A model generated the notes under the pieces. It ran no database searches, was not told where the DNA came from, and saw nothing but the letters and a program-made list of their open reading frames with translations. DNA of 64,000 nt from Streptomyces lincolnensis (GTDB lineage: Bacteria > Actinomycetota > Actinomycetes > Streptomycetales > Streptomycetaceae): contig NZ_JAIHON010000009.1 in the NCBI RefSeq assembly GCF_021173675.1, forward strand, positions 310,001 to 374,000, written 5' to 3'. A program made the position numbers and the translations under genes. Positions 25,061-33,844 of this stretch are shown here, one piece after another. How positions within the stretch are numbered: the stretch's first letter is position 1; each line of letters opens with the position of its first letter.

Positions 25061-26494
25061 GTGAGCAGCAACAGCGGTGACGTACGGCTCTGGGGCGGCC
25101 GTTTCGCCGACGGTCCCGCCGAGGCCTTGGCGAAGCTGTCCGCGTCCGTCCACTTCGACTGGCGGCTCGCGCCGTACGACATCGCCGGCTCGCGTGCCCA
25201 CGCGCGCGTGCTCCACAAGGCGGGGCTACTCACCGAGGACGAGGTCCAGCGCATGCTCGCCGGGCTCGACCGTCTGGAGGCCGACGTGGCCGACGGCTCG
25301 TTCGTGGGCACGATCGCCGACGAGGACTGCCACACGGCCCTGGAGCGGGGTCTGCTGGAGCGCGTCGGCCCCGACCTCGGCGGCAAGCTCCGCGCCGGCC
25401 GGTCCCGCAACGACCAGATCGCCACCCTCTTCCGCATGTACCTGCGGGACCACGCCCGGATCATCGGCGGCCTGATCGCCGAGCTCCAGGACGCGCTGGT
25501 CGGCCTCGCGGAGGCACATCCCGACGTGGCGATGCCCGGCCGCACCCACCTCCAGCACGCTCAGCCGGTGCTCTTCGCCCACCACGTCCTCGCGCACGTG
25601 CAGTCCCTGTCCCGGGACGCCGAGCGGCTGCGCCAGTGGGACGAGCGGACGGCCGTGTCGCCGTACGGCTCGGGCGCCCTGGCCGGTTCCTCGCTCGGCC
25701 TGGACCCGGAGGCGGTGGCGAAGGACCTCGGCTTCGAGCGCGGCAGCGTCGGCAACTCCATCGACGGCACGGCCTCCCGTGACTTCGTCGCGGAGTTCGC
25801 CTTCATCACCGCGATGATCGGCGTCAACCTCTCCCGGATCTCCGAGGAGATCATCCTGTGGAACACGAAGGAGTTCTCCTTCGTGACGCTGCACGACGCC
25901 TTCTCCACGGGCTCGTCGATCATGCCGCAGAAGAAGAACCCGGACATCGCCGAGCTGGCGCGCGGCAAGTCGGGCCGTCTGATCGGCAACCTGACCGGCC
26001 TGATGGCCACCCTGAAGGCCCTCCCGCTCGCGTACAACCGCGACCTCCAGGAGGACAAGGAGCCGGTCTTCGACTCCTGCGACCAGCTGGAGGTCCTGCT
26101 CCCCGCCTTCACCGGCATGATCGCCACCCTCACCGTCAACCGCGAGCGCATGGAGGAGCTGGCCCCGGCCGGCTTCTCCCTCGCCACCGACATCGCCGAG
26201 TGGCTGGTCAAGCAGGGCGTCCCCTTCCGGGTCGCCCACGAGGTCGCCGGTGAGTGCGTCAAGGTCGCCGAGTCCGAGGGCAAGGAGCTGGACGACCTGA
26301 CGGACGAGCAGTTCGCGAAGATCTCCGCCCACCTGACGCCGGAGGTCCGCACGGTCCTGAACGTGCCGGGTGCGCTGGCCTCCCGCAACGCCCGGGGCGG
26401 CACGGCACCCAGCGCGGTCGCGGTCCAACTGGCCGAGGTCAAGGTGGATCTGGCGAACCAGCACGCTTGGGCAACGGCCCGGCAGCAGGCCTGA
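25061..26494 (+). CDS. argH: Argininosuccinate lyase
   Basis: 477 residues. It performs the last arginine step, splitting argininosuccinate into arginine and fumarate. The fumarase/aspartase-superfamily blocks are intact: RAGRSRNDQIATLFRMYLRD, the TH motif in GRTHLQHAQPV, and the catalytic-serine signature GSSIMPQKKNPDIAEL. The GTG at 25061 follows TAGGAG and starts VSSNSGDVRLWGGRF; an ATG at 25013 lies within the promoter/operator and is not used. It is separated from argCJBDR by about 7 kb but shares ARG-box control. A dispersed repeat starts right after its stop. Confidence 0.97.
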   Translation: MSSNSGDVRLWGGRFADGPAEALAKLSASVHFDWRLAPYDIAGSRAHARVLHKAGLLTEDEVQRMLAGLDRLEADVADGSFVGTIADEDCHTALERGLLERVGPDLGGKLRAGRSRNDQIATLFRMYLRDHARIIGGLIAELQDALVGLAEAHPDVAMPGRTHLQHAQPVLFAHHVLAHVQSLSRDAERLRQWDERTAVSPYGSGALAGSSLGLDPEAVAKDLGFERGSVGNSIDGTASRDFVAEFAFITAMIGVNLSRISEEIILWNTKEFSFVTLHDAFSTGSSIMPQKKNPDIAELARGKSGRLIGNLTGLMATLKALPLAYNRDLQEDKEPVFDSCDQLEVLLPAFTGMIATLTVNRERMEELAPAGFSLATDIAEWLVKQGVPFRVAHEVAGECVKVAESEGKELDDLTDEQFAKISAHLTPEVRTVLNVPGALASRNARGGTAPSAVAVQLAEVKVDLANQHAWATARQQA

Positions 26495-26556
26495 AGGAGC
26501 GCGGGGCCGTAGCGATGTGCGGCTCCGCCGCGCAGGCGTGACAAGCCACGACGAAC
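26495..26556 (+). repeat. 3'-end dispersed repeat, copy B (long form)
   Basis: A 62-bp element beginning at the base after the argH stop and closely matching copy C (36810-36871). It carries the insert with GCGGCTCCGCCGCG that can form a hairpin, and ends GCCACGACGAAC. Same orientation as argH. Likely the argH terminator. Confidence 0.7.
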
Positions 26557-26666
26557 GCGCGCTCGCCGAAGCGTCACGCGAACCGGGTTCTGAGGCGGAA
26601 GTCGAAGGTCATCACGGGTTACGTTGGGTCGAAGCCGTACCGGAGCCGACCGAAACGGAGCCCGCG

Positions 26667-27638
26667 ATGCCCTTCGCCCGCCTGGCGACAGCAACGACCC
26701 CCACCTGCCACATCGGCCTCGGCCTCGCCGCGATCGCCCGCCCCGGCTACATCACCCTCGGCCGGGACGAGGACCTCGGCGAGAACCGCAGCGTGGAAGC
26801 CCTCCGCACCCGCTCGCACGAACTCCTCGACGCCGCCTACTTCCAGGGCGTCCGCTACTTCGACGTGGCCCGCTCCTACGGCCGCTCCGAGGAGTTCCTC
26901 GCCGACTGGCTCAACGCCCGCCCCGACATCGACGACGTCGTCATCGGCAGCAAGTGGGGCTACACGTACACCGCCGGCTGGTCGGCGGACGCCGAGACGC
27001 ACGAGGTCAAGGACCACGGCGTCGAGACGTACGAGCGCCAGCGCACCGAGACCGCCGCGCTGCTCGGTGACCGGCTCGACCTCTACCAGATCCACTCGGT
27101 GACCCCGGACAGCCCGGCCCTCACCGACAAGGAACTCCACGCCAGGCTGGCCGAGGAAGCCTCCCGGGGCACCACCATCGGCTTCTCCACCAGCGGCCCC
27201 GCCCAGGCCGACGCGATCCGCGCCGCCCTCGCGGTGACCGTCGACGGCGAACCCCTCTTCCGTACCGTCCAGTCGACGTACAACGCCCTGGAGACCTCGG
27301 CCGGCCCGGCCCTCGCCGAGGCCCACGAGGCCGGACTCACGGTGATCGTGAAGGAGGGCATGGCGAACGGGCGGCTCGCGGCGCCGCATGCCCCGGACGC
27401 CCTGAAGGCCGTAGCCGAAGAAACGTCTCTGGGCTGTGACGCGGTCGCCCTCGCGCTGGTCCTGCGGCAGCCCTGGGCCGGGGTCGTCCTCTCCGGCGCC
27501 GCCACCGTCACCCACCTGGCCTCCAACCTGCACGCCGCCGTCGTCGACCTGGACGAGGGGCAGCTGAACCGGCTGGCCGCGCTGGTGGAGGACCCGCCGG
27601 CGTACTGGGCGACGCGCGGGCAGCTGCCCTGGCACTGA
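26667..27638 (+). CDS. Aldo/keto reductase family protein
   Basis: A 323-residue TIM-barrel oxidoreductase, NADPH-dependent by family. The catalytic Asp/Tyr pair is in YFDVARSYGRSEEFL, the Lys in VIGSKWGYTY and the His in LYQIHSV. The C-terminal cofactor region has VVLSGAATVTHLASNL. The substrate is unknown. I chose the ATG at 26667 (MPFARLAT), preceded by ACGGAG; sequence further upstream in this frame is the repeat element and spacer. It lies alone between argH and the pqrA operator. Confidence 0.9.
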   Translation: MPFARLATATTPTCHIGLGLAAIARPGYITLGRDEDLGENRSVEALRTRSHELLDAAYFQGVRYFDVARSYGRSEEFLADWLNARPDIDDVVIGSKWGYTYTAGWSADAETHEVKDHGVETYERQRTETAALLGDRLDLYQIHSVTPDSPALTDKELHARLAEEASRGTTIGFSTSGPAQADAIRAALAVTVDGEPLFRTVQSTYNALETSAGPALAEAHEAGLTVIVKEGMANGRLAAPHAPDALKAVAEETSLGCDAVALALVLRQPWAGVVLSGAATVTHLASNLHAAVVDLDEGQLNRLAALVEDPPAYWATRGQLPWH

Positions 27639-27685
27639 GGAAACCCCGCCGAATTACCCGTCGGCTACCCGCCGATCGACAGCCG

Positions 27686-27743
27686 TGAGACGTCCGTGCC
27701 CGTAATGAGACAAAAATGTCTCACATGGACTATGCTCGTCTCA
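27686..27743. promoter_or_regulatory. Concentric double operator and promoter of pqrA
   Basis: Inner dyad TGAGACA-AAAA-TGTCTCA (27706-27723) and outer dyad TGAGACG (27686-27692) / CGTCTCA (27737-27743) share the same centre, 27714.5. A -10-like TATGCT (27731-27736) lies 7 bp before the ATG, with a -35-like GAGACA in the inner arm. The TetR protein probably autorepresses here. Confidence 0.75.
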
Positions 27744-28309
27744 TGGCTGTCGATCGTGACCATGTACTGCGCAGCGCCGCTGCCCTGCTGACCCGCAAAT
27801 CCACCGCGACCATGGACGAGGTCGCCAAATCCGCCGGGATCAGCCGGGCCACGCTGCACCGCCAGTTCGCCGGGCGCGACGCGCTCGTCCGGGCGCTGGA
27901 GGCGCTCGGCATCGCGGAGTGCGAGGCCGCGCTGGACGCCGCCCGTCCGGACGAGGGGCCCGCGAGCGATGCCGTACGCCGGCTGGTGCGTGAGCTCGAA
28001 TCCGCCGCCGCCCTGCTCGCCTTCCTCTACACCGAGAACCAGCTGTTCGAGGGCGGGGCGCAGAACCCGGGCTGGACCCGCATCGACGAGCGCGTCGCGG
28101 ACCTGTTCAAACGCGGCCAGGCGGCCGGCGAGTTCCGCATCGACCTCACACCGGCCTGGCTCACCGAGGCGCTGTACGGCCTGCTGGGCTCCGGCGCCTG
28201 GGCCGTCTCGGAAGGCCGCGTGGCCTCCAGGGACTTCACCTTCATGATCACCGAGCTGCTGCTCGGCGGCGCCCTGCGCCATCCCGCACGACCGAGAGAG
28301 GAATCATGA
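27743..28309 (+). CDS. pqrA: TetR/AcrR-family repressor (PqrA-like)
   Basis: 188 residues. The N-terminal helix-turn-helix is at residues about 20-60 (TMDEVAKSAGISRATLHRQF). The C-terminal helical ligand-binding domain is typical in length. It is coupled by ATGA overlap to an MFS exporter, the classical repressor/pump layout. From memory the S. coelicolor pair next to argH is pqrA-pqrB (paraquat resistance); symbol assigned by this context. The ATG at 27743 overlaps the outer operator and sits 7 bp past a -10, so the mRNA is probably leaderless. An ATG at 27716 falls inside the inner operator. Confidence 0.85.
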   Translation: MAVDRDHVLRSAAALLTRKSTATMDEVAKSAGISRATLHRQFAGRDALVRALEALGIAECEAALDAARPDEGPASDAVRRLVRELESAAALLAFLYTENQLFEGGAQNPGWTRIDERVADLFKRGQAAGEFRIDLTPAWLTEALYGLLGSGAWAVSEGRVASRDFTFMITELLLGGALRHPARPREES

Positions 28310-29829
28310 CCAGCACCCTGCCGTCGGCGACCCCTGACGAGGCAGTGAAGCGCCCCGGCCGCTGGCTCGCACTGGCCGTGCTGGTGCTCGCCGTGCTGCT
28401 GGTGGCCGTCGACGCGACCGTCCTCGGCCTCGCGACCCCCTACATCAGCGAGGACCTCAAGCCCTCCGGCACCCAGCTGCTGTGGATAGGCGACGTCTAC
28501 TCCTTCGTCATCGCCGGACTGCTCGTCTCCATGGGCAGCCTCGGCGACCGCATCGGACGCAAGCGGATCCTGCTCATCGGCGCCACCGCCTTCGGCGCGA
28601 TATCCGTGCTGAACGCCTACGCCACCACCCCGGAACTGATGATCGTGGCCCGGGCCCTGCTCGGTGTCGCCGGCGCGACCCTGATGCCCGCCACGCTCGC
28701 CCTGATCCGCAACCTCTTCCACGACCCGCGCGAACGCAGCCTCGCGGTGGGCATCTGGGGCGCGACCGCCTCCGCCGGCACGGCGGTCGGCCCGATCGTC
28801 GGCGGCTTCCTGCTCGAACACTTCTGGTGGGGCTCGGTCTTCCTCATCAACCTGCCCGTGATGGCGGTCCTCGTCGTCGTCGGCATCAAGCTGCTGCCCG
28901 AATCACGGAACCCGAGTCCCGGTCCGTGGGACATGCTCAGTGTCGCCCTCTCCCTGGTCGGCATGATCGCCGTCGTGTACGCCGTGAAGGAGGCCGCCAC
29001 CCACGGCGTCACATGGGAGACCCTCGCCGCCGGTCTGCTGGGCGCGGGCGCCCTCTACGGCTTCGTACGCCGACAGCTCACCCTGCCGGCCCCGCTGCTC
29101 GACATGCGCCTGTTCCGCGACCGCGGCTTCAGCGGCGCGGTCCTGGCCGACCTGCTCACCATCCTCGGCCTGTCCGGGCTGGTGTTCTTCCTCTCCCAGT
29201 ACCTGCAACTGGTCCAGGGCAGGCGCCCGTTGGAAGCCGGCCTGGCCGAACTGCCCGCCGCGGTGGGCGCGGTGGTGGCCGGTCTGATCGCGGGCCGCGT
29301 GGCCCGGCGCTTCTCCGTGCGAGCGGTCGTCTCCGGCGGTCTCGCCGCGGTCGGCCTGGCCCTGGCCGCCCTGACCGTGATCGACCGGTCCACCGGCTAC
29401 CCCCTGCTGGGCGCCGCCCTCCTGGTCGTCGGCATCGGCGCCGGCTTCTCCTTCACCGTCACGGCGGACGTCATCCTCGGCTCCGTACCCAAGGAACAGG
29501 CGGGCGCGGCATCGGCCGTCTCCGAGACGGCGTACGAACTGGGCGCGGCCCTCGGCATCGCCGTCCTGGGTTCGATCGTGACGGGTGTGTACCGGGGCTT
29601 CCCGGGCCCGGCCGGCACCCCGCCGGAGGCTCACGAGTCGCTGGGCGGCGCGGTGGAGGCGGCGTCGAGTCTGCCCCCGCACACGGCAGCGGCCATGCTC
29701 GACGCCGCCCGCACCTCCTTCGTGGACGGCCTCACGGTGGCGGCGGGAGCGGGTGCGGCGGTCCTGCTGGCCGCGGCGGTCGCGGCATGGTTCATGCTGC
29801 GCGGCCAACGGCTCGACAGCCACCCGTAG
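28306..29829 (+). CDS. pqrB: MFS drug exporter, DHA2 (EmrB/QacA) type (PqrB-like)
   Basis: 507 residues with about 14 membrane helices. Family motifs include LLVAVDATVLGLATPYISED in helix 1, motif A-like SMGSLGDRIGRKRILL, and motif C-like WGATASAGTAVGPIVGGFLL in helix 5, the antiporter signature. It should export cationic or aromatic toxicants using the proton gradient. In S. coelicolor the homologous pump confers paraquat resistance (memory of pqrAB). Start ATG at 28306 after GAGAGAGGAA. Regulated with pqrA from the double operator. Confidence 0.88.
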   Translation: MTSTLPSATPDEAVKRPGRWLALAVLVLAVLLVAVDATVLGLATPYISEDLKPSGTQLLWIGDVYSFVIAGLLVSMGSLGDRIGRKRILLIGATAFGAISVLNAYATTPELMIVARALLGVAGATLMPATLALIRNLFHDPRERSLAVGIWGATASAGTAVGPIVGGFLLEHFWWGSVFLINLPVMAVLVVVGIKLLPESRNPSPGPWDMLSVALSLVGMIAVVYAVKEAATHGVTWETLAAGLLGAGALYGFVRRQLTLPAPLLDMRLFRDRGFSGAVLADLLTILGLSGLVFFLSQYLQLVQGRRPLEAGLAELPAAVGAVVAGLIAGRVARRFSVRAVVSGGLAAVGLALAALTVIDRSTGYPLLGAALLVVGIGAGFSFTVTADVILGSVPKEQAGAASAVSETAYELGAALGIAVLGSIVTGVYRGFPGPAGTPPEAHESLGGAVEAASSLPPHTAAAMLDAARTSFVDGLTVAAGAGAAVLLAAAVAAWFMLRGQRLDSHP

Positions 29830-29877
29830 GCCCCGGCTTTAAGCCCGTTTTCGCCCCCGCCTGATGGTCTTGGCTCC

Positions 29878-30123
29878 ATGACACGACCCACACGCACATG
29901 GATGGTCACCGGAGCCCTCACCACCCTCGCCCTCGCCGCCGACGGCGACGACAAACCCACGGGCCAGGTCAGGCTGGTCGTGGACGACGGCAAGGAAGGA
30001 GCGGACGGAAAGGACGGCAAGGACGGCAAGGACTGCCCGGACAAGGGCGGTACCGGTGGCGATACCGGCACCGGCCCCGGCACCGTCGGCACCGCCACCA
30101 CCGACCCCGCCTCCGGCCTGTGA
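29878..30123 (+). CDS. Small collagen-like hypothetical protein
   Basis: An 81-residue hypothetical. A short hydrophobic N-terminus (WMVTGALTTLALAA) is followed by a charged linker and collagen-like tripeptides (GADGKDGKDGKDCPDKGG) and a Gly/Thr tail. It looks like a small exported protein, but the hydrophobic stretch is short for a signal peptide. No strong ribosome-binding site precedes the ATG. The stop overlaps the GTG of the MoxR gene, which supports it being translated and coupled. Otherwise it could be a degraded gene start. Confidence 0.45.
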   Translation: MTRPTRTWMVTGALTTLALAADGDDKPTGQVRLVVDDGKEGADGKDGKDGKDCPDKGGTGGDTGTGPGTVGTATTDPASGL

Positions 30124-31097
30124 CCACGGAAGGCAAACTCCTCGAAGAGGCCCTCTTCGAGGTGAAACGAGTCATCGTCGGCCAGGACCGCATGGTGGAA
30201 CGCCTGTTCACGGCGATCCTGGCCCGCGGCCACTGCCTGCTCGAAGGTGTCCCCGGCGTCGCCAAGACGCTCGCCGCGAAGACCCTCGCGCATGTCGTCG
30301 GTGGTCACTTCGCCCGGCTCCAGTTCACCCCCGACCTCGTCCCGTCCGACATCACCGGCACCCGGATCTACCGCTCCTCCCAGGAGGCGTTCGACATCGA
30401 ACCGGGCCCGGTGATCGCCAACGTCGTCCTCGCCGACGAGATCAACCGCGCCCCCGCCAAGGTGCAGTCCGCGCTCCTGGAGGTCATGGGGGAGCACCAG
30501 GTCTCCATCGGCGGCACCACCCTCCCCGTCCCCGAGCCGTTCCTCGTCCTCGCCACCCAGAACCCCATCGAGTCCGAGGGCGTCTACCGCCTCCCCGAGG
30601 CCCAGCGCGACCGCTTCCTGCTCAAGGTGGAGGTCGCCGCGCCCAGCGAGTCCGAGGAACTCGCCATCCTCTACCGGATGAGCGTCGACCCGCCGAGCCC
30701 GCGCCGCGTCCTCACCCCCGAGCGGCTCATCGCCCTCCAGCGCACCGCCGACCAGGTGTTCGTGCACCACGCGGTCGCCGAGTACGCCGTACGACTGGTC
30801 TGCTCGACCCGTGAACTCGCCGGGCCGGAGAGCCGGTTGGCGCACGGCGCGGGCCCGCGCGCCACCCTCGGCCTGGTCGCCGCCGCCCGGGCACTGGCCC
30901 TGCTGCGCGGCCGCGGCTACGTCCTGCCCGAGGACGTGGGCGACCTGGCGCACGAGGTCGTCGCGCACCGGCTCGTGCTGTCCTTCGACGCGCTGGCCGA
31001 CGGCATCACCCCCGGCGAGATCGTCGACGAGGTGCTCACCGCGGTCCAGCAGCCCCGGATCAGTCCACGGCAGGCCGCCGAGGAGGCAGTGGCATGA
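30120..31097 (+). CDS. MoxR-family AAA+ ATPase
   Basis: A 325-residue AAA+ ATPase. Walker A is LLEGVPGVAKTLAAKTLA (about residues 40-57), Walker B is VVLADEINRAPAKVQSALLE, and sensor 1 follows in FLVLATQNPIE; the C-terminal lid domain ends before the DUF58 start. MoxR proteins act as chaperones that help metal or cofactor insertion or activate partner complexes, typically together with DUF58 and VWA proteins, exactly the genes that follow. The GTG at 30120 overlaps the preceding small ORF (GTGA); a longer frame upstream is not supported. Confidence 0.93.
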   Translation: MTTEGKLLEEALFEVKRVIVGQDRMVERLFTAILARGHCLLEGVPGVAKTLAAKTLAHVVGGHFARLQFTPDLVPSDITGTRIYRSSQEAFDIEPGPVIANVVLADEINRAPAKVQSALLEVMGEHQVSIGGTTLPVPEPFLVLATQNPIESEGVYRLPEAQRDRFLLKVEVAAPSESEELAILYRMSVDPPSPRRVLTPERLIALQRTADQVFVHHAVAEYAVRLVCSTRELAGPESRLAHGAGPRATLGLVAAARALALLRGRGYVLPEDVGDLAHEVVAHRLVLSFDALADGITPGEIVDEVLTAVQQPRISPRQAAEEAVA

Positions 31098-32002
31098 CCC
31101 CGACCCTGCGTGAGCTCACCCCCGAACAAGCCCTGAAACACCTGGAGTTGCTCTTCACCCGGCATCCCGACGGGTTCCTCCAGGGCGATCACTCCGCGCT
31201 CCTGCCGGGGCCCGGCGGCGAACTCTCCGAGACCCGGCCGTACGTCATCGGCGACGACGTGCGCCGGATGGACTGGAACGCCACCGCCCGCACCACCGTC
31301 CCGCACGTCCGCCTCACGCTCGCCGACCGCGAACTCACCACCTGGATCGTCCTGGACGCCTCCGCGAGCATGGACTTCGGCACGGCCCGGATGGAGAAGC
31401 GGGACCTGGCGGTGGGCGCGGCGGCGTCCGTCGCCTTCCTGACCGAGCGGGCGGGCAACCGCCTCGGCGCGCAGATCACGGGGCCGCACGGCATACGGCG
31501 GATCCCGCCCCGCTCCGGACGGCAGCACCTGCTGACGATCCTGCGCGCGGCTCTCGACCGTCCCCGGGTCGATCCCGGGTCCGCCGAATCGAGCCTGGCC
31601 GACGCCCTGCGGGCGCTGCGCGTCCTGCCCGGACGCGGACTCGTCGCGGTGGTCTCCGACTTCCTGGAGTCCGGCTGGGAACAGCCGCTGCGGAACGTGG
31701 CCCGGCGCCACCAGGTCCTCGCCGTGGAGACCGTCGACCCGCGCGAGATGGAACTGCCCGCGGTCGGGCTGCTGACCGTCGTCGACCCCGAGACCGGCCG
31801 CCGCCGCGACATCCCCACGCACACCCGGAAGGTGCGCGAACGGTACGCCGAGGCCGCCCTGGAGCAACGCGCCCTGATCAAGCGGTCGATCCACCGCGCC
31901 GGGGCCGCACACCTCCGGCTGCGCACCGACCGGGACTGGGTGCGGGACGTCGTGCGGTACGTCGAGGACCAGCGACGCCGAGGGGGAGGCGGCGCCGCAT
32001 GA
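31094..32002 (+). CDS. DUF58 domain protein, MoxR partner
   Basis: 302 residues. It has the DUF58 signature around ETRPYVIGDDVRRMDWNATA (residues about 45-65) and a VWA-like core after it (WIVLDASASMDFG), which carries a DxSxS metal-site pattern. DUF58 proteins are usually encoded next to MoxR and are presumed to bind it. It is cytoplasmic in appearance, without membrane segments. ATGA overlap with moxR indicates coupled translation. The role of the complex is unknown; suggestions for the family include envelope stress and protein maturation. Confidence 0.92.
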   Translation: MTPTLRELTPEQALKHLELLFTRHPDGFLQGDHSALLPGPGGELSETRPYVIGDDVRRMDWNATARTTVPHVRLTLADRELTTWIVLDASASMDFGTARMEKRDLAVGAAASVAFLTERAGNRLGAQITGPHGIRRIPPRSGRQHLLTILRAALDRPRVDPGSAESSLADALRALRVLPGRGLVAVVSDFLESGWEQPLRNVARRHQVLAVETVDPREMELPAVGLLTVVDPETGRRRDIPTHTRKVRERYAEAALEQRALIKRSIHRAGAAHLRLRTDRDWVRDVVRYVEDQRRRGGGGAA

Positions 32003-32060
32003 CACCGGGGACCACGACAGGAGAGACAGAAGAGCCAGGACAGACAGGAGAGGAGGGATC

Positions 32061-33011
32061 ATGGGCCTGCGTTCCCCCGGCTGGCTGCTGCTCCTGGCGC
32101 CGCTCGTCGCGCTGATCGCCGCGTATCTGGTGGTCCAGCGCAGGCGGGGCCGCTACGCCGTCCGCTTCACCAACCTCGATCTGCTCGACAAGGTCGCGCC
32201 CAGCCGGCCGGGCTGGCGGCGGCACGTCCCGGCGGGGGCCTTCTGCGCCACGCTCGCCCTGCTGGTGCTGGGCTTCGCCCGGCCGACGGCGGACGTCCAG
32301 GTGCCGCGGGAACGGGCCACGATCGTCGTCGCCTTCGACACCTCCGGCTCCATGGAGGCCACCGACGTCGAACCCACCCGGTTCATCGCCGCCCAGCGCG
32401 CGGCCCTCGCCTTCATCGACCGCCTTCCCGAACGGTTCAACACCGGGCTGGTCGCGTTCAGCGGCTCCGCCACGGTCGCGGTCCCGCCGACCACCGACCG
32501 GGTGATGCTGAGCACGGCCGTCCAACAGCTCACCACCGGCCAGGGCACCGCGATCGGCGAGGCCGTCATCGCCGCGCGCAACGCGATCCGGGCACTCGAC
32601 CGACAGGCCGAGACCGAGCCCCCGCCCGCCCACATCGTCCTGCTGTCCGACGGCACCAACACCGTCGGCCGCTCGGTCGAGTCGGCCGCCGAGGAGGTCG
32701 CCGCCGAGCGGATCCCCGTCTCCACGATCGCCTACGGCACCCCGGAAGGCACCGTCGACCTCGGCGACGGCCGCACCCTCCAGGTCCCCGTCGACGGACC
32801 CGCCCTGGAGAACCTCGCCTCCCGCACCGGCGGCGACTACCACGAGGCCGCCACCGGCGAGGAACTCCAGGCCGTCTACGAGGACATCGGCAGCTCCGTC
32901 GGTTACCGCACCGAGGAACGCGAGATCTGGCAGTGGTTCGTGGCCGGCGGCCTCACCACGGCCCTGATCGCCGCGGCCACGTCCTTGCTGTGGTTCTCGC
33001 GGCTGCCGTGA
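32061..33011 (+). CDS. VWA-domain membrane protein (BatA-like)
   Basis: 316 residues. Two N-terminal membrane segments (WLLLLAPLVALIAAYLVV and FCATLALLVLGFARP) are followed by a von Willebrand A domain with a full MIDAS (DTSGSMEATD, residues about 96-105; later TTDR and LSDGTNT). A C-terminal hydrophobic stretch (VAGGLTTALIAAATSLLWF) re-enters the membrane. It completes the MoxR-DUF58-VWA set known as aerotolerance or Bat-like operons. The ATG at 32061 follows GGAGAGGAGGG after a purine-rich 58-bp gap. Confidence 0.92.
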   Translation: MGLRSPGWLLLLAPLVALIAAYLVVQRRRGRYAVRFTNLDLLDKVAPSRPGWRRHVPAGAFCATLALLVLGFARPTADVQVPRERATIVVAFDTSGSMEATDVEPTRFIAAQRAALAFIDRLPERFNTGLVAFSGSATVAVPPTTDRVMLSTAVQQLTTGQGTAIGEAVIAARNAIRALDRQAETEPPPAHIVLLSDGTNTVGRSVESAAEEVAAERIPVSTIAYGTPEGTVDLGDGRTLQVPVDGPALENLASRTGGDYHEAATGEELQAVYEDIGSSVGYRTEEREIWQWFVAGGLTTALIAAATSLLWFSRLP

Positions 33012-33844
33012 ACGACATCGGGAGGGGGAGGGAGCGGGGGCAGGGCTGGGGGCGGGTGGCGTGCCGCGCGTATGTGGTGGGGGGAGGCGCGTTCGGCGTC
33101 CCGTGCGCGTCCGGCGGGACCGTGCGTGTCCGGCGGCGCCAGGCGCATCCGGCGGTGCGACGCGTGTCCGGCGGGGCCATGGCGTCCCGGCGCATCCGGT
33201 GGTCGCCGGGGTGGCGTCGGCCCACGACGACATCCGGAGCGTGGGCCCACGCCCCTGGAGGGCCGTATCGACGTCCGCACCGACGTCCTCCGGGGATCTG
33301 GTCCCTACCGGTCCTCCCGACCTTGGCGGTCCTCGCCCTGTGCCCCTTCGGGGGCGGAGCGACGCCCTCCGGGCGGGCGACCCAGGCCGGTGTTCCGTAC
33401 CTCGACCACGGCATTCCGCCCCCCCGCCTCCTCACAGGGACCCGGACCGACGCCCTCGGGGACCCGGGCTGTGCCCGTCCCGTCTCCTCCGGCCGTGGCG
33501 ATGCCCGCCTGGCGCCCTCTCGGGGCTGGAGCGACAGCTTCCTGGGCTGTGCTGCAGGTCCCGCCTCCTCCGGCCGTGGCAGTTCCCGCTCGGCACCCCT
33601 CGACGGCCGGACCGACAGCCTCCGGGACCGGGACCGGGACCGTGCCGGCTCTACCTCTCGGGACCCGGCCGTGCCCGTTCTGCTCCTCAGGACCTGGGCC
33701 GTGCCCGTTCGTCTCTCTCGGCCACGCCGGCCCCGCACCACCCCCTTCGGGGATCCAGACCGACGCCCCCGGGGACCCGGCCCATGCCGGTCCCGTCCTC
33801 CGACACCGGTAGTCCCCGTTCCTCCCCGCCCAAGGAGGCAGATC
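33012..33844. other. 833-bp region without a convincing gene; imperfect repeats
   Basis: All six frames give only low-complexity Pro/Arg/Ser/Gly products with no recognisable domain. The left part (about 33108-33205) has five short imperfect repeats built on TCCGGCGG or TCCGGTGG. The right part (about 33430-33800) has three or four longer imperfect copies of a G/C-rich unit (for example around CTCCTCCGGCCGTGGC at 33488 and 33562). It may be a decayed gene, a repeat array, or a long untranslated leader of the HtrA-like gene. Confidence 0.5.
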
